From Phragmites australis (taxonomy: Eukaryota > Streptophyta > Magnoliopsida > Poales > Poaceae), in the NCBI RefSeq assembly GCF_958298935.1, contig NC_084939.1:2991501-3055500 (forward strand): a stretch of DNA of 64,000 nucleotides. Reading direction: 5' to 3'. Positions within the stretch are counted from its first letter, which is position 1, and each line of letters opens with the position of its first letter. A program made the translations under genes and the position numbers. The notes beneath the pieces are model-generated. The model saw nothing but the letters and a program-made list of their open reading frames with translations. It was not told the DNA's origin and ran no database searches. Of this stretch, positions 10,615 through 22,982 are shown in pieces.

Positions 10615-12000
10615 GGCACATACCACGGTAAATCAGCACCCTCTATCTCTCCCCCTCCAAACCACTCAAATCTCTCCCATCCAGGCGCCCGAATCAACCC
10701 CAATAGCCAAGAAACACCACGAATCAACCCCCGACACCTGCGGCGGCGGGGACAACGGCGCCGGCGGCGAGATTTGGAACCCAAGAACTCAAGAATTCCG
10801 CGGTGGAGCGCCGGAAAGGCGGCGCCTTTCGAGCTCCGGGAGCAGGAAACCCAACCCCAACCACCGGGTAGGCAGGCGCCGCACCAATCTGCAGCGAGAG
10901 AGAGAGAGAGAGAGATAGGGAGAGAAACCCAAAGGCGCGGCCTTTAATGGCAGGAGCCAACCGGGCGGCTTGGCGTCGGAGCAAGAAGCCAAGAACAACT
11001 AACCACTCCCCCTGCCCCGAGCTCTCTCTCCTCCCACCCCAACCACACCTCGCAACCAAATCCAACCCAACCCGGAGTACGGAAAAAGGGCAGGCGACCC
11101 CCTACTCGAGCGAATCCACCGGCACGGGCTCGAGCAAAGCGAAAATCCCCAAGATTTGGTCGCGTTGCCTCGCTTTCGCTGGAGCGGCGGGAGCAGGATG
11201 ACGGAGGGAAGGGGGAAGGAAGAGGAGCAGGCGTGCGCAGGCGGGCGCGGAGCCCCAAGATGCAGCTTTCGAATGGAATTCTTGGGAATCCAAAGCTCCG
11301 ACGAGGCAGGCAGCCTTGCCAACGAACGCTTTTGTGCAGCTGCTGTGAATTGTGATCCCCCTCTTTCTCTCTCTCTAGTCTCGCTCTCCTTTTGGTGAGG
11401 AAAGAAGGGAAAGAGGCTGTCCTTTATCTACCTCCCTCTCTCTCTTTTGTGAAGGAAGCAGGGTGGAGAGAGAAGGACAGGACGATGCCGCAAACGATGC
11501 AAGGTGACCGGCGGATAGAGAGAGAGACGAAGAAACTACTGCGAGTTAATTATGCGGTTAATCGCTTAAAAACCCATTTGGTAGGGCCTGCTCGCCCGCC
11601 CGCGTTCTTGCGGGATGTGCGATGGCGTCGCGCGTCCACTGTGGCTGTGCGCGCGTGTGGTCCAGCCTCCTCTCCAATGGCGTTTGCTTGCGATGCAACG
11701 GATCTCTCTGTTTTTTTTTTTCATTCGCCTTTTGGGTTTTACCTGGCGACGACGCACGGGCCGCGGCGCGCGTGTGAATTGGCGACGGAGACGGCGAGTT
11801 GGCGATTGCGTGGTGGCGGCGGCGGTGGCGGACTTCGCTCGTGCGTGCCTGCGGAGGGGTGGAATTGCGTGGGCGGGATGGGAATTTACGGCCAACGTAC
11901 AGATTTGGTTGCGCGATTATTTCAACAGCTACATAATCGATCAGCATGAGTGAATCCGAAGAAAATTTAGAAACTGTACTTGCAAGTCCAACAGCCTACT
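10615..12000. promoter_or_regulatory. 5' leader and promoter region of the ETO1-like gene
   Basis: This GC-rich region upstream of the start codon at 10614 contains a (GA)n run (10896-10915, CT-rich on the coding strand) and further CT tracts near 11363-11376. Pyrimidine-rich leaders are common in plant 5' UTRs. Overlapping ORFs on both strands are GC-driven and have no family signature. No TATA box could be placed with confidence. Confidence 0.45.
10896..10915. repeat. (GA)n microsatellite in the ETO1-like 5' leader
   Basis: A direct run of GA dinucleotides about 280 bp upstream of the start codon. Confidence 0.9.
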
Positions 12001-12176
12001 GCCTCCATTTCACAATAAGCTCACGATATTTTAGAAACTCTACTTTTAAATTCTTTTGAATAGACAACGCCATTGAAGAACGGTGCTTTAAAAAAATGTA
12101 CAGATGTTGTGAATGACAAGTGTATGTTGCACGTGACGATAACTCTACGCAACTCAAGCAAGGACTTAGGCGGTTA

Positions 12177-12456
12177 GGCCCCGCTTGGTTCAGATTTTGT
12201 CTTTGGCTACTCAGAAATAGAAATCTAAATCAAATAGTTTGTTTTTGGAAATAGTTTTTAAAGCAAAAACTGTTGTTATTATTGGAAGTCAAAAATTGAT
12301 TTGGATGAGGTTTTGTAGCTTTTCAGAGATGATGTTCTAAGTAGTATTACATATATTATACATTTTATCCATATAATCAATTCAAAACAGTTTTTTCTAT
12401 AAACAGTTTTTCAACAGTAACTTTAAAAAAAAGTCTCGATCTAACCAAACAAACTC
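12177..12456. mobile_element. Tourist-like MITE, 280 bp, diverged
   Basis: The 5' end GGCCCCGCTTGGTTCAGA and the complement of AACCAAACAAACTC at the 3' end form terminal inverted repeats that differ mostly by C/T transitions. TTA TSDs lie at 12174-12176 and 12457-12459. The transition pattern fits methylated-cytosine decay of an old insertion. Confidence 0.7.
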
Positions 12457-12459
12457 TTA

Positions 12460-13154
12460 GTTCTTTCTTCTACAGAAGGAATTGGCTTTGTTAATTCTGT
12501 ATTTTATAACTTACGAGGTTGGGAGAAAAAACTGAATGACTAAGTATATGAAAATAGTAAAATGACGTACGGAAAAAAAAAACTTGACAGGCATCTACAA
12601 AACAAAAAAGACGATTTTGTCTCGAGAGTTCATACGCCTAAATTACGCTGGAGGTATAATTATTTCAACTTTCAACACATAGACTTTTGACTTTCAAGCT
12701 TTGCTAGGATGGGTGTTGTTTCCACGCGATATTTTTAATTATTCATGCACAGGGACATGGAAACAAATCGATTAATCTATCAATACAACTAGGGCTAGGG
12801 AACTAATTAAGTAGTGCCATGAAAATATAATATTGCATAGCATCCTTTCTTAGTCTGAACACCCTCTTGCATAATATTTATTTCTTGGTGTCTAGTGACA
12901 TCATGCATGTGCACGAATTCTCTTTTTCCAGAGCAATAAATAAAGTGCCGCCGCGCCCGGGCCGACGTTGCATCGATGAGAACGTGCAACTACGGACTAC
13001 CACACTTGATGTATCACTTCATTTCTGATCATTAATTTATAAGATATTTTCTACATGCAATTTCTCTATATTCAATCTTTATGGCTATGACATTAATTTC
13101 TTATAGGTGGAGAGACTAGTCAGCAATGGGCTCCCCTTTAGTGAGTCATCACAT
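12460..13154. other. AT-rich intergenic DNA
   Basis: No gene or classified repeat recognised. Confidence 0.5.
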
Positions 13155-13165
13155 AGAAATTGTTT

Positions 13166-13300
13166 TTTTTTTAAGAACATGTCCTTTTTCTAAGTCTCCA
13201 CAGAGGCTATTTGATAGGGAATATAAGGTGTATGGAGTTTGAACTCCGATGGGCTTAGTTTTACTGAACGATCTTACCACTAGACACTATATCCCTCAGC
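13166..13300 (-). mobile_element. tRNA-derived SINE, about 135 bp, with 11-bp TSD
   Basis: On the minus strand the element starts at 13300 with GCTGAGGGATATAGTG, has an A-box-like CTAGTGGTAAGATC, a B-box-like GGAGTTCAAACTCC, and ends in a poly-A tail (the T run at 13166-13172 on plus). Direct repeats AGAAATTGTTT flank it at 13155-13165 and 13301-13311. Head, tail and TSD together identify a short Pol III retroelement. Confidence 0.8.
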
Positions 13301-13311
13301 AGAAATTGTTT

Positions 13312-14383
13312 ATTTTACCTTTTTTGTTTCTCCATTAGACATAATCATCCGTATCCAATCACTCTCACCCCCTTCATCCCATTCCCTCCCATGGAGGTTA
13401 CATCTAATACTAGGATTCGCTGGGAGGGCAAACCAGCTGCTTTAAGGCAGACGTCAAGGAGGCACGCAACAATGGCTCGTTTCGGTGGTTGGGTGCCTCC
13501 AAGGCCTGCTACACTTCAGGGTGAAGCACACACACATAGCCAAAAGAAACAATAAAACACCAAAAAGTCAAAAAAAAAAACCGACTCACAACCTGAGGGC
13601 ATGCCAAGAACCTCCTCCCTACATTTGAACCAGACCAGCTACAAAGCAATTGACATGTACAGGCTATGGTGACACCACAATCCTATCAATAGTTCATAAC
13701 CAACATGTCCTCTCTATGTTCATCAAATAATTGTCTAGCTGTGAAATTCAATGGAAAAACAGACCTATTTCAACACAAATTGATCCCTTGTACCTTCGAA
13801 GAAAATTGATTCTCAAACCCTAAACCTGATTCAATTATACATCCATCCCTTACCTACCCATCTATGTCGTTGAAAGCCACAGGCGGCACCGAGATCTTCA
13901 ATCCATTTCCTCTTCACAAAATGGCATCCCTCTTCCCCTATCCCACATCATTCATCCATATATTCTTGCGCTTTGCCCTTGCAACACGAGAGAGGCGTGA
14001 GCAAAATAGTGCTCTTGTAACAACAATAGGCTAGACAGGGGAGGGAGAGGTAAAAAGGATTTTCTTGTCTATGCAGTAGCCATCTAAAAATTCTAATGAG
14101 TCATTGCTAATATGGCACGAACACGTAACATGTCATGTCAGTTTAGGGACAACTTTAACCTAACAAACAAATTTAAGGGGTCAGTTTTGTACTTTAGGAT
14201 GAAACCAACCCTACATGCAAAATTGAGGAACAAGTTTTGGCTATACCGCTTTTTCTGTATAAACGGTGTTAAGAATATATCAAGTGCATAATGCTACAAC
14301 AAATCAAGCGCGTGTAGTCCACATCTGATGCGAACTGAAGCTTGTGTTGCTTCAATCAATGTACTCTGGCAGTAGGATCTGAC
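13312..14383. other. Intergenic DNA, no feature recognised
   Basis: Nothing supported beyond short ORFs. Confidence 0.5.
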
Positions 14384-14386
14384 TAA

Positions 14387-14708
14387 GACTCTGTTTGGTA
14401 ACGCTTCGTGGAGTGATTTCACGTGGGAATCAGCTCCCGCGCTATCAAACATTTTGCCTGGGAGCAGATTCCGTGTGGGAATCACTTCACGATTTGTATT
14501 GTGAGGTGGGAGCTAAAAAAATCTAGTTTTCACCTGATTCCCAGCTGATTCTTCTCGATTTTAACATAATATTCTCTCAGAAATCACTTCCACCACTAAC
14601 ATACCAAACGATTTTACAAATAGAATCACTTCCACTACAAAATCACTTCCATCTACTTCCACCACAGAATCACTCTCATCATAAAATCAGAGCTCTACCA
14701 AACAGCCC
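14387..14708. mobile_element. Tourist-like MITE, 322 bp
   Basis: Left end GACTCTGTTTGGTAACGC and right end, read in reverse, GGGCTGTTTGGTAGAGC are inverted repeats. TAA TSDs lie at 14384-14386 and 14709-14711. The interior repeats AATCACTTCCA motifs. Confidence 0.82.
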
Positions 14709-14760
14709 TAAATTCACATCTAATTCTGATAATATCTGATTTTATTAACACCAAGTTTTA

Positions 14761-14779
14761 CTCTCTCTCTCTCTCTCTC
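14761..14779. repeat. (CT)n microsatellite
   Basis: Direct dinucleotide run. Confidence 0.9.
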
Positions 14780-16400
14780 CAAGTCTCAATCTTCTTTGGT
14801 TTCAAAGTCAAACTTGGTCCTACCAACGCTGCCACACATGGTCAGAGGTAAAGGGTCTGAACTCTAAAGAATAGCCGCACTAGCGGCAGCCCACCGTACG
14901 TCACTCTCCATCTACTACTTTTAGTACACTTCTAGTTGAGAAAACAGAAGGCCACATGGGGAAAACTGTATTTCAAACAGAATACAATCTCAAGAGTGCA
15001 AAGTTGCATTTAAAAAGCGAAAGGGGATTCTTTTTTCTCAAAAACGAAAAAAAAAGCAACCTTTGTAAAAATATACTTGTTTGTAGAAATTAAACCTCGT
15101 AAGATACTTATAGAGTTACGCATATACATATACAAATAAACTCAGCTGGTTTGTCCCACATATGATTATACTGTAGTCATCTACTCTTAACTAGCTTATA
15201 GTTAGAACATATCATCTATATTTATATAAAATATACAAGTTATAGCAAATCCGAATGATCTCTATCATCCACTCAAATTGATCCTATAGCTACCGTACAA
15301 AATTGGATCCGTTATTCCTTCTAAAAATGCTTTTAATCTCTCCACCTATAAATAAAAAAAAATAACATGATTGTGCTATCTTTTTAGCAACCACGCAAGT
15401 GTGTTTTTGAAAAGTTCAATATTTGTTATATCCTAAATCAATTCTATATATGTGAAATACGTATACAGTTACTAGCGCATATGAAGGATTAACCTTCCGG
15501 TTTGTTTTATGAACTCTTGTTTTTTTTCTAGTGAATGGATATTTTTTCCCCTATAGGCATTGAACAGGGGTAGGGAAACCAGGCGGATATAACGGCTAAT
15601 CACTAGTGTGCGATGGGGACACATCACTCAGGTTAGGTGCGTTGCGAGCCCTACCCTACGCCCTGTGGGCTACTCCTGACCCGACCCGGACCCGGACTGC
15701 ATGTACCGTGTTTACGAGGGAGTGAAGCAGCAGCAACTGCTGATTAATTAACTAGTTAAATGTCCGTACATTAAAAAATATATAAATATGTAATGAAATA
15801 ATATCAAATATAAATTAAAGGTACGTAGATATGGATGTCACGTAGAAAAACGATTCTGTAGTTTGATTTTATATGAAATTCAAAAGGAGAAGAAAATTAT
15901 CTGCTAATTTTTCTTCTAATTTCTTTATTTATTTTTATTAGTAAAATAGGTTATATATTCGTAGCCGGTAATGAAACGAGAATGGATAGGAAAATAGATA
16001 AGTTATTTAAATTTTAAGAATTTTTATTAGATGAGAGAAAAGTAAAGAAAAATATGAGATGAGAAGAGTAGCGATTAATTAAGATCGTGTGACGATGACA
16101 TGGTGCTGCTAATTGCGTTGGGTCTGGTCCATCCGGTGACCAAAGCCAAACCTAAGTAAGCCGGCAGATTAGGACAGTGACAGCTTAAACTATGAGAGCA
16201 AGTGAGCGGCTAGCGCCTGACAGCGTACGTGATTTTGGGGCTCACCACCACCACCACCATCACCAAATCGTGCTTGCTGATGTAACAAGGTCGAGTTTCA
16301 GTTCGGAGAGTTCATTCTAGGCGTACACGAGGGGTTGGATTAATTTGGACTATTTGGCTTAATATAAACGATTTTGTTTTCAAGAATATTGTTGCGGCTT
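14780..16400. other. AT-rich intergenic DNA
   Basis: No gene supported. A CAC-repeat patch lies at about 16242-16262. Confidence 0.5.
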
Positions 16401-16407
16401 CCTCGTA

Positions 16408-16614
16408 GGCCTGGTTTGTTTTTTTTATTTTGATTATGAATTTTAGTCTAAAAATAAAAACAAAAATAAAAACAAATGGTTCTAATTTAAAACCTGATTC
16501 TCACCATCTACATGACAAGTTATACTATAAAATTCTGTAATCTATAATCTAGTGAGAATAAATTTCTTAATAGAATCCATAATGTAACAAGTCATAGCAA
16601 AAACAAATAGAACC
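16408..16614. mobile_element. Possible small MITE, about 207 bp
   Basis: Left end GGCCTGGTTTGTTTTTTT resembles the reverse of the right end AAAAACAAATAGAACC. TA is present at both junctions but a clear 3-bp TSD is not. The interior is AT-rich. It could be Tourist-like or a chance match. Confidence 0.4.
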
Positions 16615-16999
16615 ATAAGCTATGGTCTCCAATATAATTTCTTTCGTGTGGCGGTAGATGGTGCTAGCGAAGGATAATAAACCATGATGGTCGGAGATGA
16701 TGGTGTCCAAGATCAAGAATCAACTTAAGCTGTGCTCCAATTGCGGTTAAACCTTTGTGGCTCGATCTTTGTTTGTCAGTTTCATGGTTTTTAATCCCCT
16801 TTTGACATATGACAACGTAGGTTTATGCAGTAGAAGTGTTTTGATAGAGTTGATTTATATCTTTGAACGACTGGGTGCTTGTACCAAATTGTGTAAGCTG
16901 GTATTCTGAGTATTTTACTCTTTTTTGTTTTCTATAAAAACAGAGTCATAAAGTCTTTAGTCTAATGGTTCTGCGTCTATGCGTAGTTGCTATTCATAT

Positions 17000-17325
17000 T
17001 GTGCACATTTCTAGTTACAACCCGAAATACTGTGAGTTATAACTTGTTATGCGCACTGCGCATATCCCTCAGTTACAACCTGAAACACTATAAGTTATAA
17101 TTTGTTAGGTAGATCAGTTACAACTTCACGTCTAGAAATGCATAATTGCAACACGAGAAACTAACACTGTGAGTTACAACTTGTTAAGTAGATCAGTTAC
17201 AACTTCACGTCCATAAATATATAATTGCAACACGAGAAACTAACACTGTGAGTTACAACTTGTTATTCACACTGCGTACATCCCCAGTTATAACCTGAAA
17301 CACTGTGAGTTACAATTTGTGAATG
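17000..17325. repeat. Composite tandem repeat with a 79-bp period and a second alternating unit
   Basis: The unit beginning AGATCAGTTACAACTTCACG starts at 17111 and again at 17190. It is flanked by copies of a second unit (CAGTTATAACCTGAAACACTG type). AGTTACAACTTG recurs throughout. No coding potential. Confidence 0.8.
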
Positions 17326-17617
17326 TGTGAAAACATAAACTACAGTGAGCATACTTACAGAATATACATACAGTGTGTGTATATATATATGCAAACAGTG
17401 TAGATGGTAAACTTGATTACCCGGTGATTTGTAACCAGGAACAAGTAATTTTGGAAATCACTTGGTACTTTGTTTCGTGGTTCAAACCGCTCGCATAATA
17501 GTTTAAAGCATTTGAAAACAGCAATGATCGTGAACATCTTGCAAATACTTTATGCGAGCAACACTTGAAGAAGTTGACCTACCAAAGGTATAGGTTATAT
17601 GCTAGCTGACCCTACAC

Positions 17618-17684
17618 TGTGATATATATTACATCTATCATTGACCCCACACGTGTGATATATATTACATCTATCACTGACACC
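17618..17684. repeat. Short tandem duplication, 36-bp period
   Basis: GATATATATTACATCTATCA occurs at 17621 and 17657. Confidence 0.85.
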
Positions 17685-17801
17685 TACCGCATCAGTGGGG
17701 GGGCGAAGTGGTTGGATGATCAACCAGTTTAATCGAGTTTGGCAATGGCAGGTGTACTAGCTAGACGTCCATGTCAGCTTGAAATTTTAGTTTTTTTTTT
17801 T

Positions 17802-17822
17802 TGTGTGTGTGTGTGTGTGTGT
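17802..17822. repeat. (TG)n microsatellite
   Basis: Direct TG run preceded by a T tract. Confidence 0.9.
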
Positions 17823-18043
17823 GGGGAGGTTGTAGTTGGGGCATGGCCGACCAACGGCTCCGGTCCAAATCAAGCCAGATAGAACTCGACAAAGAAGACA
17901 ATCATACGTTAGCAACAGTCATTAGCCTGATATAACCGTGGTTAGTTTAGGTACCATGAAAACAACATGATCAATTTTTTGGTTTATAAATGTACGATGT
18001 TTTGGACATCGATACGATTTAGGATACAAAATTTTGGCTGTTA

Positions 18044-18301
18044 CTCCTTCCGTTCAAAAATAATATATATATTTCTTTCGCTCGATCTTCGAAGCTAGAT
18101 TTTAATTAAGATTTTTTATAAAATATATCATTTATAGCTACAAAATTTATATAGTGAAATTATTTTAAATTATAAATTTAGTTGTATAATTTTTAGACAC
18201 TAAATATTCTTATAATTTGATTAAATGCTAGTCAAAGTATATAAAATTTTATTTTTCTATAAAATACACAAAGTATATCTACTGTTTCTGAACGGATGCA
18301 G
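18044..18301. mobile_element. Stowaway MITE, 258 bp
   Basis: The termini CTCCTTCCGTTC and the complement of GAACGGATGCAG are inverted repeats of the grass CTCCCTCCGT type. TA dinucleotides flank both ends (18042-18043 and 18302-18303), as expected for Tc1/mariner-type Stowaway elements. Confidence 0.9.
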
Positions 18302-18717
18302 TACCTTCTTATAAAATAGATAATAAAAAGTGTAAAAATATTATATTGTGAAAAAAGTATACGACAAATCCAATAAAACTCATACGACGAATTTAAATGT
18401 TCTGTTTAAATCAGTGGCCAAAGTTCTAGTCTTCGAGATGTTTGCCTGCACGCTCTCTCTACGCCGTCATATATTTACTAACAGATGGAGTACTAGAGAC
18501 GGATCATGCATATTTTTGCTATGTCGGAGGTGCTTTGCATATTTTTTACTCCTAAAGCAGTAAAGCCTACTTTTTGGGTGTGCAAAACCTTCGGTAGTTT
18601 GAGTGCACCGGGAATGTGTTTTTGCTCCCTAAAGCAAGCAGGTGCGTACTTCGACCGGCCTAGCAAAGAATGTTCCCTTATTGTGCTGTGTCCCAGTTGT
18701 ATAACTGCATATGTACT

Positions 18718-19024
18718 TAGTGGCGGACGCAGACTTGGTGGGTAGGGAGTTTTCTTTCTCCTCCATTTCCACTTTTTTTTTTCTCATTGTTCCTCCTTGT
18801 CCTTCACCTCTAATTTATATTGAAGTTTCAATCAATAGCGAACGGATAAGGAGCCCAGTGGCAAAGCTTCAGTAGTAGAGCCGAGCCCGTCAGGGTTCGA
18901 TCCCTAACGTCGTATCCTGTATTAACCTCTAATGAAGGCTCCAGATAAAAAAGATCCGGTGTTAAAAAAAAAGTTTCAACTGATAGAGAGGATAGAGCTC
19001 CGGTCTCCCTTAGGTCCGCCCATG
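18718..19024. mobile_element. hAT-type MITE, 307 bp, containing a nested SINE
   Basis: Left end TAGTGGCGGAC and right end GTCCGCCCATG are imperfect inverted repeats. The 8-bp flanks TATGTACT (18710-18717) and TATGTAAT (19025-19032) match at seven of eight positions. The ends resemble the element at 3771 (GTGGCGGA core), so both may belong to one group. A SINE lies inside it. Confidence 0.72.
18839..18970 (+). mobile_element. tRNA-derived SINE, about 132 bp, nested in the hAT MITE
   Basis: It has an A-box-like AGCCCAGTGGCAAAGC, a B box GGGTTCGATCCC at about 18893, and an A-rich 3' tail. The flanks AAGTTTCAATCAATAG and AAGTTTCAACTGATAG form an approximately 16-bp TSD (three mismatches). The tail resembles the reverse-strand SINE at 13166, which suggests the same family. 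Confidence 0.8.
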
Positions 19025-19326
19025 TATGTAATAGATCATCTCTGACTTCTTTTTTCTTCAAGTTTTCATTCACCCTTGGCAATCGGCATGTATGCAATGG
19101 TAAAGCAACAAGAAGTAAGAACTCTACGGAATGTGTAACGAGAGTGTGTTGGGGATTCAAATCCTCTAGCATGCATGTATCACTACAATGCAACTCACGA
19201 TTGAGGATTGAAGTCTGTCGGCAAAAAGGCAAAATGAGGGTGAACTCTCTGTCGCCAAACCATCAAGAACCAAGTGTGTCGTGTTTAAGTACATGTAAAT
19301 TTTGTGTATCCATTAGCTTATGCTTT

Positions 19327-22300
19327 TTATAGAAATAAGATTGACGACTAAAAGGGATGAATAGGTGTCTCAATAAATTTCTTGTGAAATTGATGATCTT
19401 CTCCTATTTAAATCATTCAACGCGAAAGAAAAACCCAATAAGATGACTCTCTCTATGGAAGTAGGTGCAGTGATAGCGTCTCTCGGGAACTCGACTACCA
19501 GTCACTCTAGGCTCTCTCACAGGTGCCCTCGTCTTAGACTATGGAGCTCTCTTGGGTGTGTGTTTCTTCTTTGTAGGTTGAGGTGCAGGCTTGTTCTTTT
19601 CTGGCATGGATTGTAAGGTATTGATCTTGCCTTTCTCTGACTCTAGGGTAGTGGGTGGGGTAAATACAGTCTTGCTAGAATTGGTGTAAGCAACTCTCTC
19701 AAAGCCCAAACTTAAAGCTAATCCAACCTTATCAGCACACATCTTGGTCTTAGCCAAAATCAAATTCATTTTGCCCTTGCCTTCTGATCATTTCTCCACA
19801 AGAGAAATGAAATACTCATTCTCAGTCATGGGCTTTTTAACTTGCCATCTAACTCAGTTGAACTTGTCTTAAAGGATAATGCAGGTGGGATACTTAGACT
19901 GCACATCCGTAGAACTCTCAACACTCTCCAATCTAGACTCTAACTCCTTTATGCGCTTGTCTTTCACTTCATCATCCTTTGAAAGCAAAGAACAATTTTT
20001 ACAAGCGTCTAAGAGAGTAGGTCTAAACTCCTCCTTAAGGAGCTTCTTCTCGACAGTCTCAAGCTGATTGACGACTTGAGCATGCACAGTTTGAAGCTCG
20101 ACAAGCTCATTTATGACAATCAAACAACTCTCATAATCCTTATCCTCGACCTTGGCTCTAGACCTAAGCAACTCAAGCTTAGAAAAAACAAACTTATAAT
20201 TAGGTCTAAGCTCCTTCAACTCATGCGTAACTTTCTTAACTAATCTATCCTGGCTAACGAGAACATTATTCAAGGTATCGACTTGGATGGAAAGCTGATC
20301 GTACAAAGGTAATATATCGGAAGGATCAAGCTCAGTGTAGATATCGTTGTTGTCATCTGCCATGAAGCAGAGGCCGGTGAAGTCCATGGCCCTTTTCATA
20401 TTCTTCACTTACAATGCCTCCTCCTCGCTTGATGAGGTGTCAATGTTGTTGGGAGCTACCACGAATATCCTAGAAGTCACCTTGACTGCCTTCTTGGTCA
20501 TCTTCTCGCGGTTCTTTTTGAAGAAGAGCTTCTTATTCTTTTCCTCGTGCTTGTTATAGTCGTGGTTGCTGGCCTCCCTCTTCTTGAGTTTGGGGCAGTC
20601 CGCCTTGAAGTGAGTGGTATCACCACACTCAAAACAAGTACGGGAGCCCCCTCTCCTCTGGTCTCCTATTGTTGTAGAATCAGGTGAACTTCTTCCCGAT
20701 AAGAGAAGATCTTCATCATCCAGTTCATCCACCTGCTCCTTTGTGATAGAAACCAAATAAGACAAAGCAAAACCACTCAGTGAGGTGTTAGCACAAGAAA
20801 AGCTAATTCCAGTCTTATTGACACCATTTGGTCCAGAAACCAACGCCATGTTCTGAGATATGGGATTTTCAAGGCCAATCTGAGCCGTCTTGGCTATCTT
20901 GGTGGACTTGATCTTACTGAAGAGTTCATCACAAGTAAATGTATCATAATTTGATGACTCTTCAATGCTTGAGATCTTCATTTTCCATATGCTAAGGTCA
21001 AGAGCATAGAGAAGTATGATCGTCCTCTCATGGTCAGGTAGGGCAAAACACCAATGAATTTAAGGTTGTTCATAATTCTATCAAAATAAGCAAACATAGC
21101 ATCCAAAGATTCACCAGACCCTTTCATAAATATTTGGTATTCTTGGTTGTAAGTGCTTTGACATCTGGATTTAATCTGATTAGTGCCCTCATGAAAAACA
21201 CTAAGAGTCGACTAAATCTCGCAAGTAGTACGGATGTGCTGAACTCTGTCAAATTCATTACGACTCAGGCTAGTGAATAATATATTATGAGCCTTGTTGT
21301 TAGCCTCATATTATTCAATATGGGCCGGAGAAGAATGATCAACAGAAATCACATAGTTAAAGTCCACAATCTCCTATATTGTACTTCCTTTGCTTTGGAG
21401 ATAAGTCTCTATGTAAACCTTTTAGTACGAAAAATCTCGACCATCGAAGAATAGAATTTTTTTCACTTTTCTCTATTGTCGCCTACGGATCACAAAGTCT
21501 CGAAAAATCTCGACCACAAAGAACAAGTGATCAAACCGGTTCTGATACCAATTGTAGGAACATGATTGATGATTAGAGGGAGGTGAATAGGTACCTCAAC
21601 AAATTTCTTGCGAAATCGATGACCTTCTCCTATTTGAATCACCCAACGTACCTTAAAACTCAAACGGAAGCAAAAACAAAGAGAAGTTTTAATAAGAGAA
21701 AATCAAGGCAACACGACTCCATAGATGGTATATGAACTATATGTTCCATTTAAAATCAATCTATACGTCTTAGTACTCGAAAGATCATAACTTGTAAAGA
21801 AACAAAAAAAGATGAATAGCGAGTAACAAAACTCTCCAAGTTAATTGTTTAGAGGCAAGAAAATTCAAGACCCTATATATAAGCATGTGTATGAGAATTT
21901 TATGTCTCTAGTAATGAGAAGAATGACCTCATAAGGTGTTGAAATTTCAGACAAAAAACCAAAACGAAAATAAAATCCAGAAACCGAAAAACTTACAAAC
22001 TTACAAAGGAACCAATAGAGTTAAACTAGAAGGAGGTGAGCACAATAACATGAAGAAAAATAAACTTCATTATGACAGAGGTCAGCCTTATTTTAGATAG
22101 ATTAAAAAAAATCTCACAAAATTCTCACCTAATGCATAGGCTAAGCACTCCTCTTTCTCTCCTCTAATACTCTAGCATAAGGCTCTCATATGGATACCAC
22201 AAGAGGCTCAAAATGGCTGATTCACGATCTCCCATAGCACTACCTCTCTATTTATAAGCTTAGGAAAGTTGACTCCTAAGTTTTCTAGCTTTTTTTCTAA

Positions 22301-22982
22301 AATACTCATCTCTTGTAATACACTCCTACATCCCACCGATGATATTTTGGTCCATTTTTTTCTCGATTTATCAGACGGCCACGTCGTGTTCATGACTTAG
22401 TTTCGTCTCGATGCAAGCTTCGCGATGATGCCACATACTTCTTCAGTCCTCCCACAGTTTTAAGGCCAAAACGCGAAACCCTAGCACATTCTCAAAGCGT
22501 GACTCCTCACTTGCTTATACCTTAAGCAAGTGCTCCGATATCAACGTGTGTACTTCGTCTTGCGATCCAAACCGCCAACAAGTCTCTCCTGCTCCCGATC
22601 CCTCGGGTCGTCTTGTCACTTGCACCGATATCCTCTTCGTTTGATTTTGTCATACTGTCTCCATCCATCTTTCATGCTTTGCTTGACCTCTACATGTTCA
22701 GCTAGGATTACTATTGACTCCGCCTGACCTCCTTGATTGTCTGTTACCAAGCACTCCGTTTGGCCCTGATCATTCTATCGTCGACCGTCAAGTTGCATAT
22801 ATCATCTGTACATCATGAGGCAAACAAACATATCTCTAATTATAATTCCAATTAATCCATAATCAATATGCTCAAATAAAACTCTAAATCAATTCAAATC
22901 ACATTAAAGCTCATGCAAAACCGAAGATTATCAAATCAAATAAATATCGATATCAATCACTCCTCACAAATAAATCAATACA
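19327..22982 (-). mobile_element. Decayed Copia-type LTR retrotransposon with only gag left
   Basis: The right (5') LTR begins at 21555 on plus. Just inside it, the minus strand reads TTGGTATCAGAAC, a primer-binding site close to the initiator-Met tRNA 3' end. The right LTR is about 1.4 kb; its outer end (about 22982) is uncertain. The left LTR is represented only by about 90 bp (19327-19415), matching the start of the right LTR (GAATAGGT...CTCAA.AAATTTCTTG). Between them only gag remains; protease, integrase and RT are absent, so the pol region and most of the 3' LTR have been deleted. Confidence 0.8.
19539..21380 (-). pseudogene. Copia gag remnant with CCHC zinc knuckle
   Basis: Minus-strand reading frames at 21380-20982 (decayed), 20981-20409, 20408-19869 and 19769-19539 read as successive gag pieces. 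The piece ending at 20409 holds CFECGDTTHFKADC, a CX2CX4HX4C zinc knuckle that binds RNA in capsids. The next piece is a long charged coiled coil. Upstream, ESLDAMFAYFDRIMNNLKF is a typical gag (UBN2-type) segment. Stops and shifts between the pieces mean that no intact protein is made. Confidence 0.8.

Noticed and set aside
11392..11949. 185-codon ORF upstream of the ETO1-like gene
   Set aside because: Overlapped by open frames on both strands; GC-rich composition, no motif, and it begins in CT repeats.
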